The position numbers were made by a program, and so were the translations under genes. From NCBI GenBank assembly GCA_947598155.1, contig CANQFC010000002.1:186001-250000 (forward strand): 64,000 nucleotides of DNA, given 5' to 3'. This document shows, one piece after another, positions 34,841-44,229 of this stretch (position 1 is the stretch's first letter; each line of letters opens with the position of its first letter). The DNA comes from an uncultured Clostridia bacterium (GTDB lineage: Bacteria; Bacillota; Clostridia; Oscillospirales; Acutalibacteraceae). The notes below the pieces were generated by a model. That model had not been told where the DNA came from. It was given only the letters and a program-made list of their open reading frames with translations, and made no database searches.

Positions 34841-35452
34841 ATGAAAAACAACATCGCGTCAAAAAGTAAAATCAACGCCCGCGTAATAACGGGAACGGCT
34901 ATGCTCTCAGCGCTTTCATACGCACTTATGTTTATTGAAATCAGCTTGCCTATTATGCCGTTTTTTATTAAATTCGACTTATCCGAATTGCCCGCTCTAA
35001 TAGCGTCGTTCGGATACGGCCCTATAAGCGGAATTGTAGTTTGTCTTATAAAAAATGTATTAAATTTATTGCTGAAATCGCAGACTATGGGCGTGGGCGA
35101 GCTCTCAAATTTCATTTTAGGCGTTCTGTTTGTTGTGCCGGCAGGTATTATATATAAACGTAATAAATCAAGAAAAAATGCCGTTCTTGGGGCGGCAGTC
35201 GGGGCAATTATCAGCACGGTGGTATGCTTTTTCTCAAATTATTATATAGTTTACCCGATATATGCAAAAATTCTTATGCCGGAAGATGTAATTCTTTCGG
35301 CTTACCGTGCAATTTTACCCTCGGTTAAAAATCTTCAGCAGGCAATTCTCATTTTCAATCTCCCCTTTACATTCTGCAAATTCGCGTTAGTCGCCGTCTT
35401 TACCTTCTTAATATATAAGCATATTTCACCTATTCTTAAAGGTAAATTGTAA
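34841..35452 (+). CDS. ribU: Riboflavin ECF transporter S component
   Basis: A 203-residue membrane protein with about six helices and the RibU-like segment FIKFDLSELPALIASFGYGP. It binds riboflavin for uptake through the shared ECF module, which is not in this window. No biosynthesis genes are near, so the FMN riboswitch controls import alone. AGAAAGG ribosome site. Confidence 0.93.
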   Translation: MKNNIASKSKINARVITGTAMLSALSYALMFIEISLPIMPFFIKFDLSELPALIASFGYGPISGIVVCLIKNVLNLLLKSQTMGVGELSNFILGVLFVVPAGIIYKRNKSRKNAVLGAAVGAIISTVVCFFSNYYIVYPIYAKILMPEDVILSAYRAILPSVKNLQQAILIFNLPFTFCKFALVAVFTFLIYKHISPILKGKL

Positions 35453-35492
35453 TGACTGGGCAAGCTCTTACTTAAATTTACCGAGAATACTG

Positions 35493-35520
35493 TTGACATC
35501 GGTCGTTTTTATGTTAAAAT
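35493..35520 (+). promoter_or_regulatory. Sigma-A promoter of the SAM riboswitch
   Basis: TTGACA (35493-35498), 16-base spacer, TAAAAT (35515-35520); the aptamer starts 20 bases downstream of it. Confidence 0.75.
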
Positions 35521-35539
35521 AAATTGTAAATTAAATATA

Positions 35540-35633
35540 CCTTATTAAGAGTGGTCGAGGGACTGGCCCGTTGACGCCACGGCAACCTGCGTTTGCAAGG
35601 TGCTAATTCCTGCGGTTATTCCGAAAGATAAGG
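35540..35633 (+). ncRNA. SAM-I riboswitch (S-box)
   Basis: P1 strands CCTTAT and ATAAGG enclose the S-box core: GAGTGGTCGAGGGACTGGCCC, GCCACGGCAACCTGC, and AAGGTGCTAATTCCTGCGG. Sits 51 bases ahead of metK, a classical SAM-I target. Confidence 0.97.
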
Positions 35634-35639
35634 ACTTTA

Positions 35640-35669
35640 AGGCGTCCTTACAAAAGGGCGCCTGTTTTT
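35640..35669 (+). terminator. Terminator of the SAM riboswitch
   Basis: AGGCGTCC (35640-35647) pairs with GGGCGCCT (35656-35663), 8 pairs with one G-U, followed by GTTTTT. GGAC just before and GTCC inside the left arm offer a competing antiterminator stem. Confidence 0.85.
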
Positions 35670-35684
35670 AGGAGGATTTTTAAA

Positions 35685-36875
35685 ATGGCAAAATTTCTTT
35701 TTACTTCCGAATCTGTTACAGAGGGACATCCGGATAAAATTTGCGACAAAATTTCCGACGCTATTCTGGACGCTATGATAGCGCAGGATAAAATGTCAAG
35801 AGTCGCGTGCGAGACTACCTGCACAACCGGGCAGGTGCTTGTTATGGGTGAAATAACCTCAAAAGCAAACGTTAATATTTCCGAAATCGTAAGAAATACC
35901 GTATGCGAAATCGGATACGATTCAGGCGATAAGGGCTTTGACGGAAATACCTGCGCGGTTTTGGTTGCGCTTGACAAACAGTCACCCGATATAGCCCTCG
36001 GCGTAGACAATTCACTTGAAATTAAAGAAGGCGCAACCGACGCCTACGACCTTTACGGCGCAGGCGACCAAGGTATGATGTTCGGCTTTGCCTGCGACGA
36101 AACGCCCGAGCTTATGCCGTTGCCAATATCAATGGCAAATAAGCTCGCCGTTCAGCTTACAAAAGTCAGAAAGGACGGCACTCTCCCGTATCTTCGCCCC
36201 GACGGAAAAACGCAGGTTACTGTTGAATACGACGAAAACAGAAACCCCGTAAGAATAGACGCAGTTGTTATTTCTTCACAGCACAGCGCGGACGTTTCAC
36301 TTTCTCAAATCCGTAAGGATATTAAAGAGAATGTTATTCTTCCCGTTATTCCAAAAGAGCTTATTGACGAAAACACAAAAATATATATTAACCCGACAGG
36401 CAGGTTTGTAGTCGGCGGGCCCGCAGGCGACTCGGGCCTTACAGGCAGAAAAATCATTGTCGATACATACGGCGGTTATTCACGCCACGGCGGCGGAGCT
36501 TTTTCGGGCAAGGACCCGACAAAGGTTGACCGCTCGGCGGCCTATGCGGCAAGATATGTCGCAAAAAACATTGTCGCCAGCGGCCTTGCAAAGAAATGCG
36601 AAATTCAGTTGGCTTACGCAATAGGCGTGGCAAATCCCGTTTCGGTTATGGTTGACACATTCGGCACAGGCAAAATCAAAGATGAATCTTTAGCGGATAT
36701 TGTTGACCGGGTATTTGATCTCCGTCCGGCCGCGATTATAGAATATCTTAAATTAAGAAATCCGATTTACAAACAGCTCGCCGCTTACGGCCACGTCGGC
36801 AGAACCGACATCGACGTTGTTTGGGAGCACACCGACAAGGCTGACGAAATTAAAAAACTCGCAGAAAATTTATAA
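35685..36875 (+). CDS. metK: S-adenosylmethionine synthetase
   Basis: A 396-residue enzyme making SAM from ATP and methionine. Signature motifs are intact: [15 protein letters not shown] near the start, [12 protein letters not shown], and [22 protein letters not shown] ribosome site directly after the riboswitch terminator, so SAM level controls it by feedback. Confidence 0.98.
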   Translation: MAKFLFTSESVTEGHPDKICDKISDAILDAMIAQDKMSRVACETTCTTGQVLVMGEITSKANVNISEIVRNTVCEIGYDSGDKGFDGNTCAVLVALDKQSPDIALGVDNSLEIKEGATDAYDLYGAGDQGMMFGFACDETPELMPLPISMANKLAVQLTKVRKDGTLPYLRPDGKTQVTVEYDENRNPVRIDAVVISSQHSADVSLSQIRKDIKENVILPVIPKELIDENTKIYINPTGRFVVGGPAGDSGLTGRKIIVDTYGGYSRHGGGAFSGKDPTKVDRSAAYAARYVAKNIVASGLAKKCEIQLAYAIGVANPVSVMVDTFGTGKIKDESLADIVDRVFDLRPAAIIEYLKLRNPIYKQLAAYGHVGRTDIDVVWEHTDKADEIKKLAENL

Positions 36876-36891
36876 ATTTCCAATATAAATT

Positions 36892-36921
36892 TTGAATAAA
36901 AAAAAGTTAAAATCTCATAAT
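36892..36921 (+). promoter_or_regulatory. Possible promoter for the DUF378 gene
   Basis: TTGAAT (36892-36897), 18-base spacer, CATAAT (36916-36921). A weaker match than the others. Confidence 0.4.
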
Positions 36922-36959
36922 AATTTTGCAAGACAAAATGCGAAAAAGGAGTGAGATGA

Positions 36960-37172
36960 ATGCTTGACAGAATTTCTTTAATACTTGTTGTAATCGGTGC
37001 GCTTAACTGGGGCTCTATCGGTCTTTTTCAATTTGATATAGTAGCTTGGATTTTCGGCGGACAGGGCGCAATTTTAAGCAGAATTATATATACGCTCGTT
37101 GCGTTGGCAGGTATTTGGTGCTTGTCGCTTTTATTCCGTGAGAATGAAATGCTCGCTGTAAACGAAAACTAA
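36960..37172 (+). CDS. DUF378 small membrane protein
   Basis: A 70-residue protein with two membrane helices. The start (LDRISLILVVIGALNWGSIG) and the FQFDIVAWIFG motif are those of DUF378, a family without an established function. A clear AAGGAGTGAG ribosome site precedes the ATG, and a terminator follows. Confidence 0.9.
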   Translation: MLDRISLILVVIGALNWGSIGLFQFDIVAWIFGGQGAILSRIIYTLVALAGIWCLSLLFRENEMLAVNEN

Positions 37173-37186
37173 AAATTTAAAAAAGT

Positions 37187-37220
37187 AAAAGCCGCGTATA
37201 TGTGCGGCTTTTATCTTTTT
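37187..37220. terminator. Bidirectional terminator between DUF378 and rqcH
   Basis: AAAAGCCGC (37187-37195), 8-base loop, GCGGCTTTT (37204-37212), then ATCTTTTT. The A-run on the left arm makes it usable from both strands by the converging genes. Confidence 0.88.
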
Positions 37221-37231
37221 AAGTGTTAATA

Positions 37232-38980
37232 TTACGACGGTTTCAGGCTGTCAACAATTTCTTTTTCAGGAGTTACATAGACCGTGCTGTATGAGTCATA
37301 AATTACCTTTCCGGGCTTTGCGCCGGCAGGCTTTTTGACATTTTTTACAAGCGTATAATCAACGGCTACCGATGACGATTCAGCTGATTTACTGTGATAT
37401 GCCGCAATTATTGACGCCTCATAAATCGCTTTTTCCGAAATTCCCCTGTTATCGCTGCAAATTATGACGTGCGACCCCGACTGCTTGCTTACATGGAGCC
37501 ACATATCGTAATTTTTTGCCGTTTTTAATGTCAAAATATCGTTTTGAACATTGTTTCTGCCGACTAATATTCTAAACCCGTCTGTCGATACAAATTCAAG
37601 CGGCGGCAACGCCTTTTCTCTTTTTTGACGCGAGTTTTTTTGAGGTTTAAGATAACCGCCGTTCTGGAGCTCCTGCCTTATTTGCGCTATCTCATTTTCG
37701 GTTTCGGCGCGGCTTAAATTGTCAAAAACGGAATCAAGGTACAAAAGCTCCTGCTCGCCGTCCTCAATCAGCGAATGAAGCATTTTTTCGGCATTTGAGG
37801 CTTTTTTATATTCCTTAAAATATTTCTGCGCATTCTGACGGCAGGTAAGCGAAGGGTCGGCAGGAACGACAATCAATTTATTGTTATCATAATAATTTTC
37901 AACCTCGTAAGAGGACTGTTTTTGAGAAAATCTATATTGATTTGCAGTAAGGAGCTCGGCAAAAACGCGGATTTCCTCTCTTTTTTCGCTTTTTTCAAGC
38001 TCCAAACGCCTATTATTTATTTTACGCGCGGTTCGCTCAGTCGCGTTGCTCAAAAGCTTATATAAATCCCCCGCTTTTCGCTTTATCCTTAAATTTTTGT
38101 CCTTTTCATAGTAAAAATCATCAATAAGCTCGCAAAAAGAGCAGTATTCAATACATTTTGCATCCGAACCGTACTGACGAATATTTAAAAAAGAAAAATC
38201 GAAAAACTCGTTATCGGGAACCGATACCCTGTAAGGCGTCGGATTTTCGGCGGATTCAATCAGATTTTGCACCTCGTTCATAACTCTTTCCTTTTCAATT
38301 TCGGAAAGAAGAGAAATCTGCTTATCGGCAAAGACGGCTCTGTAAGCGACTTCTCTGCCGATTAACGGCGAAATTCCGCCGATAGTGTCAATTACCGCTT
38401 TAGAAAGCATTTTTGAGCTATGCGAGAAGATACTGTCGGTTATTGTTTGAGCGTTATCCTTAAACAAATTATGTTTCGGTATCATAGGCGGAAACTCATA
38501 ATTAAGACCGGGCAAAACCTCACGCACGGAGGACTTGCTTTCATCGACACGTTTAATCGCGTCTAAAATTTTCTTATTTTCATCAAGCAGAATAACGTTG
38601 CTTTTCTGCGCCATAATTTCACAGACGAGATAGTATTTTGTTTTGTCGCCTATTTCGGTTGTGCCGTCAAAGGTAAATATCAAAATTCTGTCATTTTCAA
38701 TTTGATCTACCGAAACGAGATTTGCGCCGACAAGACGTTTCCTCATCATCATACAAAACATCGGGGGCTGTTTCGGATTTTCAAAATTATAGCTTGTGAG
38801 GTGAACGCGAGGGCTTTGGCCGTCAGCAGAGAAATAAAGTCTGTACGCGCCGTTTCGGGTGCGCAAAAGAAACACCAATTCCTGTTTTGAGGGTTGATGC
38901 ACCTTTTCTACCTTTGAACCGATTATATAGTCCGTAAGCTCGTTTTTTATAAATTTTAAAGTTAATCCGTCTAATCCCAT
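37232..38980 (-). CDS. rqcH: Rqc2 homologue RqcH (NFACT protein)
   Basis: A 582-residue NFACT protein (formerly fibronectin-binding FbpA/YloA). It binds stalled 50S subunits carrying peptidyl-tRNA and adds C-terminal alanine tails that mark the peptide for degradation. NFACT-N start MGLDGLTLKFI and the Asp-Arg pair in IENDRIL match residues needed for Ala-tailing in Bacillus. Then a coiled-coil region, and an NFACT-R domain (VGRNNVQNDILTLK... WLHVSKQSGSHVII). Full length. Confidence 0.95.
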   Translation of the reverse strand: MGLDGLTLKFIKNELTDYIIGSKVEKVHQPSKQELVFLLRTRNGAYRLYFSADGQSPRVHLTSYNFENPKQPPMFCMMMRKRLVGANLVSVDQIENDRILIFTFDGTTEIGDKTKYYLVCEIMAQKSNVILLDENKKILDAIKRVDESKSSVREVLPGLNYEFPPMIPKHNLFKDNAQTITDSIFSHSSKMLSKAVIDTIGGISPLIGREVAYRAVFADKQISLLSEIEKERVMNEVQNLIESAENPTPYRVSVPDNEFFDFSFLNIRQYGSDAKCIEYCSFCELIDDFYYEKDKNLRIKRKAGDLYKLLSNATERTARKINNRRLELEKSEKREEIRVFAELLTANQYRFSQKQSSYEVENYYDNNKLIVVPADPSLTCRQNAQKYFKEYKKASNAEKMLHSLIEDGEQELLYLDSVFDNLSRAETENEIAQIRQELQNGGYLKPQKNSRQKREKALPPLEFVSTDGFRILVGRNNVQNDILTLKTAKNYDMWLHVSKQSGSHVIICSDNRGISEKAIYEASIIAAYHSKSAESSSVAVDYTLVKNVKKPAGAKPGKVIYDSYSTVYVTPEKEIVDSLKPS

Positions 38981-38984
38981 AAAT

Positions 38985-39737
38985 TTAAACCGTTTTTATC
39001 GGAGAAGTCTGCGGCGCTTTAATACATTCTACCGCAAATTTTTCACCGATTTTTTTCATCATAATATCTACCGAAGGATTTTCGGTTTCAAAATGCCCGG
39101 CGCACACAAGCGCAATACCCATTTCGTTTGCGTCGAGAAAGCTGTGATGGCCGCCGTCGCCTGTTAAAAGCGCATCTGCCATTATATTCTTAGCCTCTGT
39201 TAAATAATCTGCTCCCGCGCCGGCGCACACAGCGACAACGGAAATTTTTTTGTCTATATCGCTGTACCTGACCGCTCCGCCCAACTTTTCCTTTACGTAA
39301 TTCGCAAACTCAGCTAAGGAGCATTCATTTTTAACGGTACATTTATATATAACCGCGCCGTCATATGTTTTTACCGAGTCAACAATTTTCAGATTAAGTT
39401 TAGCGCAAAGAGCGTCGTTTACTCCGCATTTTGCAATATCAAAATTCGTATGGACGCTTATATGCGCAATTCCGGATTTTACTGCCTTATAAAGAATAGA
39501 ATCCGAACGAACAGATTTAACCGGTCTGAAAATCAAAGGATGATGCGTCACGATTAAATCGGCGTTTTCGCTTTCGGCAAAGTCAATTACCTTTGAGGTT
39601 ATGTCAAGAGCAAAAACTATTTTTTTGACCTCAGAATTGATATTTCCCTCGGAAAAGCCGGTGTTGTCCCATTCGCAAGCTGTTGAATACGGCGCAAAGG
39701 AGTCAATATAATTTAAAATATCTATTGCTTTAGGCAT
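38985..39737 (-). CDS. Nif3-family dinuclear metal protein
   Basis: A 250-residue protein of the Nif3/YqfO family with HHPLIF and GDGGHH metal-ligand motifs and SVHTNFD. Its role in bacteria is not settled (GTP cyclohydrolase I type 2 is a frequent but doubtful label). The short form lacks the large insertion seen in Bacillus YqfO. It overlaps trmK by 16 bases, the usual yqfN-yqfO order. Confidence 0.92.
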   Translation of the reverse strand: MPKAIDILNYIDSFAPYSTACEWDNTGFSEGNINSEVKKIVFALDITSKVIDFAESENADLIVTHHPLIFRPVKSVRSDSILYKAVKSGIAHISVHTNFDIAKCGVNDALCAKLNLKIVDSVKTYDGAVIYKCTVKNECSLAEFANYVKEKLGGAVRYSDIDKKISVVAVCAGAGADYLTEAKNIMADALLTGDGGHHSFLDANEMGIALVCAGHFETENPSVDIMMKKIGEKFAVECIKAPQTSPIKTV

Positions 39738-40393
39738 TTTTCAATCTCCTTAACTATGGATTCCGTTTCAATAAAATCTTTTTTCGCGTTTTTCAGCATT
39801 TCGCATTTAACGGTATATTTTTTTAGGAGAGATTCAAGATATTCTCTTGACAGAGCGTCGGAATTTTTACGGATTTCGCCTATTACACAGTCCGCGGTTG
39901 TAACATTTTGGGTAACGCCGTTAAAATAAGCGCTTATAATTATGTAAAGTTTGCCGTTTTCTTTGACAGCGGCCTCCTTTTCAATAAAAAAACCGTTTAG
40001 GTAAAGAGTTTTACGCAAATTTTCTGCGTGCGTCATTGGCTGTAAAATAAGGTGTATATCTTGATTTTTAAGCCAAGGGGTACTCTCAATAAAGCGCGAT
40101 ATTAAAAGCCCGCCCATACCTGCAACGGCTATTTCGTTAACTTCGCCGCCACGGTACCCGTTTAGCCCGTCGGAAAGGCGCAAATCCACTTTACTTTCAA
40201 GGCCGTATTTTTTTACGGTTTCCTCGGCGTTCTTTAACGGACCTTTGCGCAAATCGGAGCAAACGGCATATTCAATTTTACCGTTCAGTAAAAGGTACAC
40301 GGGCAAATAAGCGTGGTCTGTGCCGACATCGGCAAACCGAGAGCCGTCTCTTACAAAATCGGCAACCGCTGAGAGTCTTGAATCCAATAACAT
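39722..40393 (-). CDS. trmK: tRNA (adenine-22-N1)-methyltransferase
   Basis: A 223-residue SAM enzyme that makes m1A22 in tRNA. Visible are the SAM loop DVGTDHAYLPVYLL, the AGMGGLLIS motif and LILQPMTHAENLRK. C-terminal coiled coil. Translational coupling with the Nif3 gene is typical in Bacillota. Confidence 0.95.
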   Translation of the reverse strand: MLLDSRLSAVADFVRDGSRFADVGTDHAYLPVYLLLNGKIEYAVCSDLRKGPLKNAEETVKKYGLESKVDLRLSDGLNGYRGGEVNEIAVAGMGGLLISRFIESTPWLKNQDIHLILQPMTHAENLRKTLYLNGFFIEKEAAVKENGKLYIIISAYFNGVTQNVTTADCVIGEIRKNSDALSREYLESLLKKYTVKCEMLKNAKKDFIETESIVKEIEKCLKQ

Positions 40394-40403
40394 TTTTACT
40401 CCT

Positions 40404-40433
40404 AAAATAAATCCCCCTGTATTTCAAGGGGGA
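40404..40433 (-). terminator. Terminator between DUF1858 and trmK
   Basis: Inverted repeat CCCCCT (40413-40418) / AGGGGG (40427-40432) plus one closing T-A, 8-base loop, T-rich tail on the minus strand (ATTTATTTT). It separates ileS-DUF1858 from trmK, though trmK's own promoter is not clear. Confidence 0.65.
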
Positions 40434-40440
40434 ATTTCTT

Positions 40441-40650
40441 TTACTCGGATTTTTCCGCCAAAAACTTATTGATTTTCTCAATAAGCTCATCGGCGTCTAC
40501 TCCGTGAACAAAGCAAGCCTGCTCAAGGGTTTCGCCTCTTGAAGACGGACAGCCGAGACAGTGCATTCCCATTTCAAGGAAAAACGGCGCCGTTTCCCTT
40601 GCATTGTCAAGAATTTCTCCGATGTTCATATCTTTTGTAACCTGAAACAT
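40441..40650 (-). CDS. DUF1858 small protein
   Basis: A 69-residue protein with the DUF1858 pattern: VTKDMNIGEILDNAR near the start, the central MGMHCLGCPSSRGETLEQAC motif and LIEKINKFL at the end. The three cysteines suggest a metal or redox centre, and the domain is fused to hybrid-cluster-type proteins elsewhere; alone its function is unknown. It follows ileS by five bases, so the two are co-transcribed. AAAGGAGAG ribosome site. Confidence 0.9.
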   Translation of the reverse strand: MFQVTKDMNIGEILDNARETAPFFLEMGMHCLGCPSSRGETLEQACFVHGVDADELIEKINKFLAEKSE

Positions 40651-40655
40651 AATCT

Positions 40656-43600
40656 TTACTCTCCTTTTGATACTGAAATTTTAACGTTGTTCCCGTTAAC
40701 GGAAACTGTTTTTGAAAGGTCTGCCGAGATGTCGTCGCCGACAGTGAGCGAATCCGCAAGAAGTTCTGCCGCAATGTAATCCTTCTTTTCGTTCAATGCC
40801 GCGAGCAAAAATTCGGCGTCGGTATTTATAGATGCCGCTATGTGTTGCTCAACCTGATAGCCCGCCTCTTTGCGCAAAAGCTGGCACTGACGTATAATAT
40901 CGCGTACAGCGCCGTCTTTAAGGAGTTCATCTGTGAGCACAACGTCAAGGGCGAGAACGGAATCCGCCCCGAATTCTGCCGAAACAATACCCGATTTTGT
41001 CTTTGAATTAACGGTAAAAATGGAAGAGTCAAATTTTTCGTCAAAACCTGGAACTGCGACCTTGCCGCCCGCCAAAACTTCCTCGGTAACAGCTTTCATT
41101 TCATCGTTTGAAAGATTTTCAAGCGTTTGTTTCATTTTATTTACATTCTGCTTTAAAACTGCTCCCGCAACTTTAAAATTGACCGCGCAGTATTTATCTT
41201 CAAGAAGATTCGCATCGTCGATATACTCAATATTTTTGATATTAAGCTCATCAAGAATATTTTTCTCAAAAGTTTTGATTTTATCAGCTTGATTTTTCTC
41301 ACAGCAAATAAAAAGTTTATTGAGCGGCTGACGGACTTTAATTTGCTGTTCGTTGCGAAGGCGCATTGCAACAGCAATTACATCTCTGGCAAGAGCCGTT
41401 TCTTCAATAATTCCGTTGTCTTCAAATCCTTCAATAACAGCAGGCCAATCGCTCAAATGAACGGACTCGGCGCATTGAGGCTCGCATACTCTAATGAGCT
41501 TTTGCCAAATATACTCTGTCATAAACGGAATTACGGGAGCCATTATCTGAACGCAAATTTTGAGAGCGGTAAACAAAGTCCAATAAGCGAGCATTTTGTC
41601 CTGACCGTTCTCCGTCTTCCAGAAACGGCGGCGATTGGTTCTGATGTACCAATTTGAAATATCGTCAACAAAAACCTCAAAATCTTTAATAAGGAGATAA
41701 ACCTTGTAATCGTCCATATAAGATTGAGCTTTTTTTATAAATTCGTTTGCTCTTACGATAAGCCATTTATCCGTTACGGTCATATTTTCCTTATTCGGTT
41801 TATAATCCGTAAACACAGGCTTATCAATCTGAGCGTAGGTATCAAAGAAAGTATAAATGTTCCAGAATGAGAGCAATTTTCTTCTTGCCTCATCGCCGAG
41901 GTTAAACCCGAATCGCACATCGTTTGTATTCGGCGCGCCTGCATAAAGATAGCGGACAGTATCCGCGCCTATCTTTTCGGCGGCCTCGTCAAATTTAATC
42001 ATAAAACCGGTTTTTGAGAATTTTGAGCCGTCCTCAGCTACAACTGCGCTGTTTGTAAGAACGCGCTCATAAGGCGCTCTGTCCTCAAGAACAGTACTCA
42101 TAAACAGCATTGAATAGAACCAAAGCCTAACTTGCTCGTGCATTTCGGTAACCCATTCGGCAGGGAAATTCTTTTCCCACTCTTTTCTGTCGGTAAAATA
42201 ACCGAAGGTGGAATACGGAACAATACCTGCGTCAAGCCAAACATCGCCTATCTCGGAAACGCGTGAAACCTCTTTTCCGCAGTGCGGACATTTAATTTTA
42301 ATTTCATCTATCCAAGGTCTGTGAAGCTCGGGAAGCGAGTCAACCAATGCAGGGTCAACTGCCTTTTCGCGAAGCTCGGCTTTAGAGCCTATAACCGTTA
42401 CCTTACCGCATTCGCAAGGATAGAACGGCAGCGGCAATCCGTAATAACGCTTACGGGAAATATTCCAGTCGCCCATATTATTGAGCCAGTCAATCATTCG
42501 TTTGCCGTTTGAGGCAGGCTCCCATTTAACTGAATTTGCGTTTTTGATAAGACGGGGTTTTAACTCTTCGGTGCAGATATACCACGCGGGAACAAGCCTG
42601 AATACAACCTCTGATTTACAGCGCCAGCAAACCGGGTAGCTGTGCTCATGCGGCTCAACCTTATAAAGCTTATCGTCTGCCTTTAAATGCTCAAACACTT
42701 CATCGGCAACCGTATGGCTGTCTTTGCCCGTCATCCAGCCGAATCCGTCAAGGTAAATGCCCATATCGTCAATAGGCATAACCTTAGGAAGACCCAAGCG
42801 CTCGCCGAGTTCAAAGTCCTCAACGCCGCATCCGGGGGCAATGTGAACAACGCCTGTACCTTCGTCAGCCGCAACATCCTCCCAAGCGACAACCTTATGC
42901 TCAATACCCTGCTGTGCGGGAATATCGGGGAAACAAGTGTCATAATGCAGCCCTACAAGTTCTTCGCCTTTAAATGCGCGTATAACCTCAGATTTGTCAT
43001 CGCCAAGGTACTTGATAGCATTTTTGGCAAGAATTAAAGTCTTTTTGTCGCTCTTAATTTTAACCTCAACGTAGTCAATATCGGGATTTACCGCCAAAGC
43101 GACGTTAGAAGAAAGAGTCCAAGGAGTCGTTGTCCAAACAAGGATTTTTGAGTCAATCTCTTCTAAAGGAAGTTTAAAAAATACTGAATTATGGGTCATA
43201 AGCTTATAAGAGCCGGTCATTTCGTGCTCTGAAAGCGATGTTCCGCAGCGAGGGCACCACGGCATAGGCTTATATTCGCGCTTAATCCAGCCGTTGTCGT
43301 CGCAAACCTTTAAAAAATGCCAAATTCCTTGAATATTAAGGTCTGTATTTGTGTAATAGGAATTATCCCAATCCATCCACTGACCGAGCCTTTTTGACTG
43401 CTCTGTAATTATACCCGAAAAATGCTTTACACGGTCAACGCACTGGCGTGTAAACTTGTCCATTCCGTAATTTTCGATGTCTTTTTTAGTTTTAAAGCCG
43501 AGTTGCTTTTCAACCTCAACTTCAACCCAAAGGCCCTGTGAGTCAAAGCCGTTCTGCCTGCGGCAGTCATAGCCTCTCATAGACTTATATCGAATAAAAA

Positions 43601-43790
43601 TATCCTTTATACTTCTGCCCCAGGCGTGGTGAACGCCCATGGGATTGTTCGCCGTAATAGGGCCGTCAAGGAAACGGAACATTTTGTTCCCTTTGTTTTT
43701 TGCAACAAGCTTGTCGTAATACTTCTCTTCTTCCCAGAGCTGTAAAATTTCGTGCTCCAGTTCAATAAAGAAATTTTTGTCTTCTGCCAC
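40656..43790 (-). CDS. ileS: Isoleucyl-tRNA synthetase, divergent type with GVHH signature
   Basis: About 1044 residues. I start at GTG 43790, which has AAAGGTGG seven bases upstream; a longer frame to 43844 lacks this. Class I aminoacyl-tRNA synthetase with the WTTTPWTL editing-domain motif, a GGTGVVHIAP-like segment and a KFSKT (KMSKS-type) loop. In the HxGH signature the first and third residues are swapped: residues 52-55 read GVHH, in the context ITANNPMGVHHAWG. This identifies a variant of the IleRS2 type. It is the only ileS in the window and appears to be a housekeeping copy. Own promoter with a very short leader, so no T-box. Confidence 0.93.
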   Translation of the reverse strand: MAEDKNFFIELEHEILQLWEEEKYYDKLVAKNKGNKMFRFLDGPITANNPMGVHHAWGRSIKDIFIRYKSMRGYDCRRQNGFDSQGLWVEVEVEKQLGFKTKKDIENYGMDKFTRQCVDRVKHFSGIITEQSKRLGQWMDWDNSYYTNTDLNIQGIWHFLKVCDDNGWIKREYKPMPWCPRCGTSLSEHEMTGSYKLMTHNSVFFKLPLEEIDSKILVWTTTPWTLSSNVALAVNPDIDYVEVKIKSDKKTLILAKNAIKYLGDDKSEVIRAFKGEELVGLHYDTCFPDIPAQQGIEHKVVAWEDVAADEGTGVVHIAPGCGVEDFELGERLGLPKVMPIDDMGIYLDGFGWMTGKDSHTVADEVFEHLKADDKLYKVEPHEHSYPVCWRCKSEVVFRLVPAWYICTEELKPRLIKNANSVKWEPASNGKRMIDWLNNMGDWNISRKRYYGLPLPFYPCECGKVTVIGSKAELREKAVDPALVDSLPELHRPWIDEIKIKCPHCGKEVSRVSEIGDVWLDAGIVPYSTFGYFTDRKEWEKNFPAEWVTEMHEQVRLWFYSMLFMSTVLEDRAPYERVLTNSAVVAEDGSKFSKTGFMIKFDEAAEKIGADTVRYLYAGAPNTNDVRFGFNLGDEARRKLLSFWNIYTFFDTYAQIDKPVFTDYKPNKENMTVTDKWLIVRANEFIKKAQSYMDDYKVYLLIKDFEVFVDDISNWYIRTNRRRFWKTENGQDKMLAYWTLFTALKICVQIMAPVIPFMTEYIWQKLIRVCEPQCAESVHLSDWPAVIEGFEDNGIIEETALARDVIAVAMRLRNEQQIKVRQPLNKLFICCEKNQADKIKTFEKNILDELNIKNIEYIDDANLLEDKYCAVNFKVAGAVLKQNVNKMKQTLENLSNDEMKAVTEEVLAGGKVAVPGFDEKFDSSIFTVNSKTKSGIVSAEFGADSVLALDVVLTDELLKDGAVRDIIRQCQLLRKEAGYQVEQHIAASINTDAEFLLAALNEKKDYIAAELLADSLTVGDDISADLSKTVSVNGNNVKISVSKGE

Positions 43791-43835
43791 TGTTTTTCCA
43801 CCTTTCAAAGTGTTTACCCATAATTTTACTAATAT

Positions 43836-43863
43836 ATTATACACGAATAATATGAGATTTCAA
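43836..43863 (-). promoter_or_regulatory. Sigma-A promoter of ileS
   Basis: On the minus strand TTGAAA (43863-43858), 16-base spacer, TATAAT (43841-43836). The start codon is about 45 bases downstream. Confidence 0.75.
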
Positions 43864-43907
43864 GTGCATATTACAAAATTCGGCTCATTTTATTTGAAGA
43901 TTACGGT

Positions 43908-43937
43908 AAAAAAATAAGACGGCTATTTTGCCGCCTT
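43908..43937 (-). terminator. Terminator overlapping the spoIIID stop codon
   Basis: On the minus strand AAGGCGGC (43937-43930) pairs with GCCGTCTT (43923-43916), 8 pairs with one G-U, loop AAAATA, then ATTTTTTT. The stop TAG lies in the loop and 3' arm, so the last codons form the 5' arm. Confidence 0.85.
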
Positions 43938-44177
43938 AAGGTATTTTTCTTTAGTTGCGAGCCCGCCCCTGATATGCCGTTCGGATTTATTGATTTCAAG
44001 TATTTCCCTTACCTGCCTGTATAAAACGGGATCATATCTTTTAAGCCGCGATGAAACGTCCGTATGTACTGTGCTTTTACTTACGCCGAACTGTCTTGCC
44101 GTAGAACGCACGGTAGCCCTGTTTTCTACTATATATTCTCCTAACACAATTGCTCTTTCCCTTGACGTATCTATCAT
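43923..44177 (-). CDS. spoIIID: Sporulation transcription factor SpoIIID
   Basis: An 84-residue helix-turn-helix protein that modulates the mother-cell sigma-E regulon. The start RERAIVLGEYIVENRATVRS, the HTH segment FGVSKSTVHTDVSSRL and the end RHIRGGLATKEKYL are those of SpoIIID. Strong GGGAGGAAG ribosome site. It stands alone between two terminators; a sigma-E promoter would be expected upstream but I cannot point to one. Confidence 0.96.
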   Translation of the reverse strand: MIDTSRERAIVLGEYIVENRATVRSTARQFGVSKSTVHTDVSSRLKRYDPVLYRQVREILEINKSERHIRGGLATKEKYLKAAK

Positions 44178-44229
44178 ACATAATCTTCCTCCCTTGCTCG
44201 GTCAGTAGAATATATGAGCAGTGAAAGGA

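Noticed and set aside
43791-43910. T-box leader before ileS
   Set aside because: The sigma-A promoter is only about 45 bases from the start codon, too short for a T-box, and no T-box core is seen.
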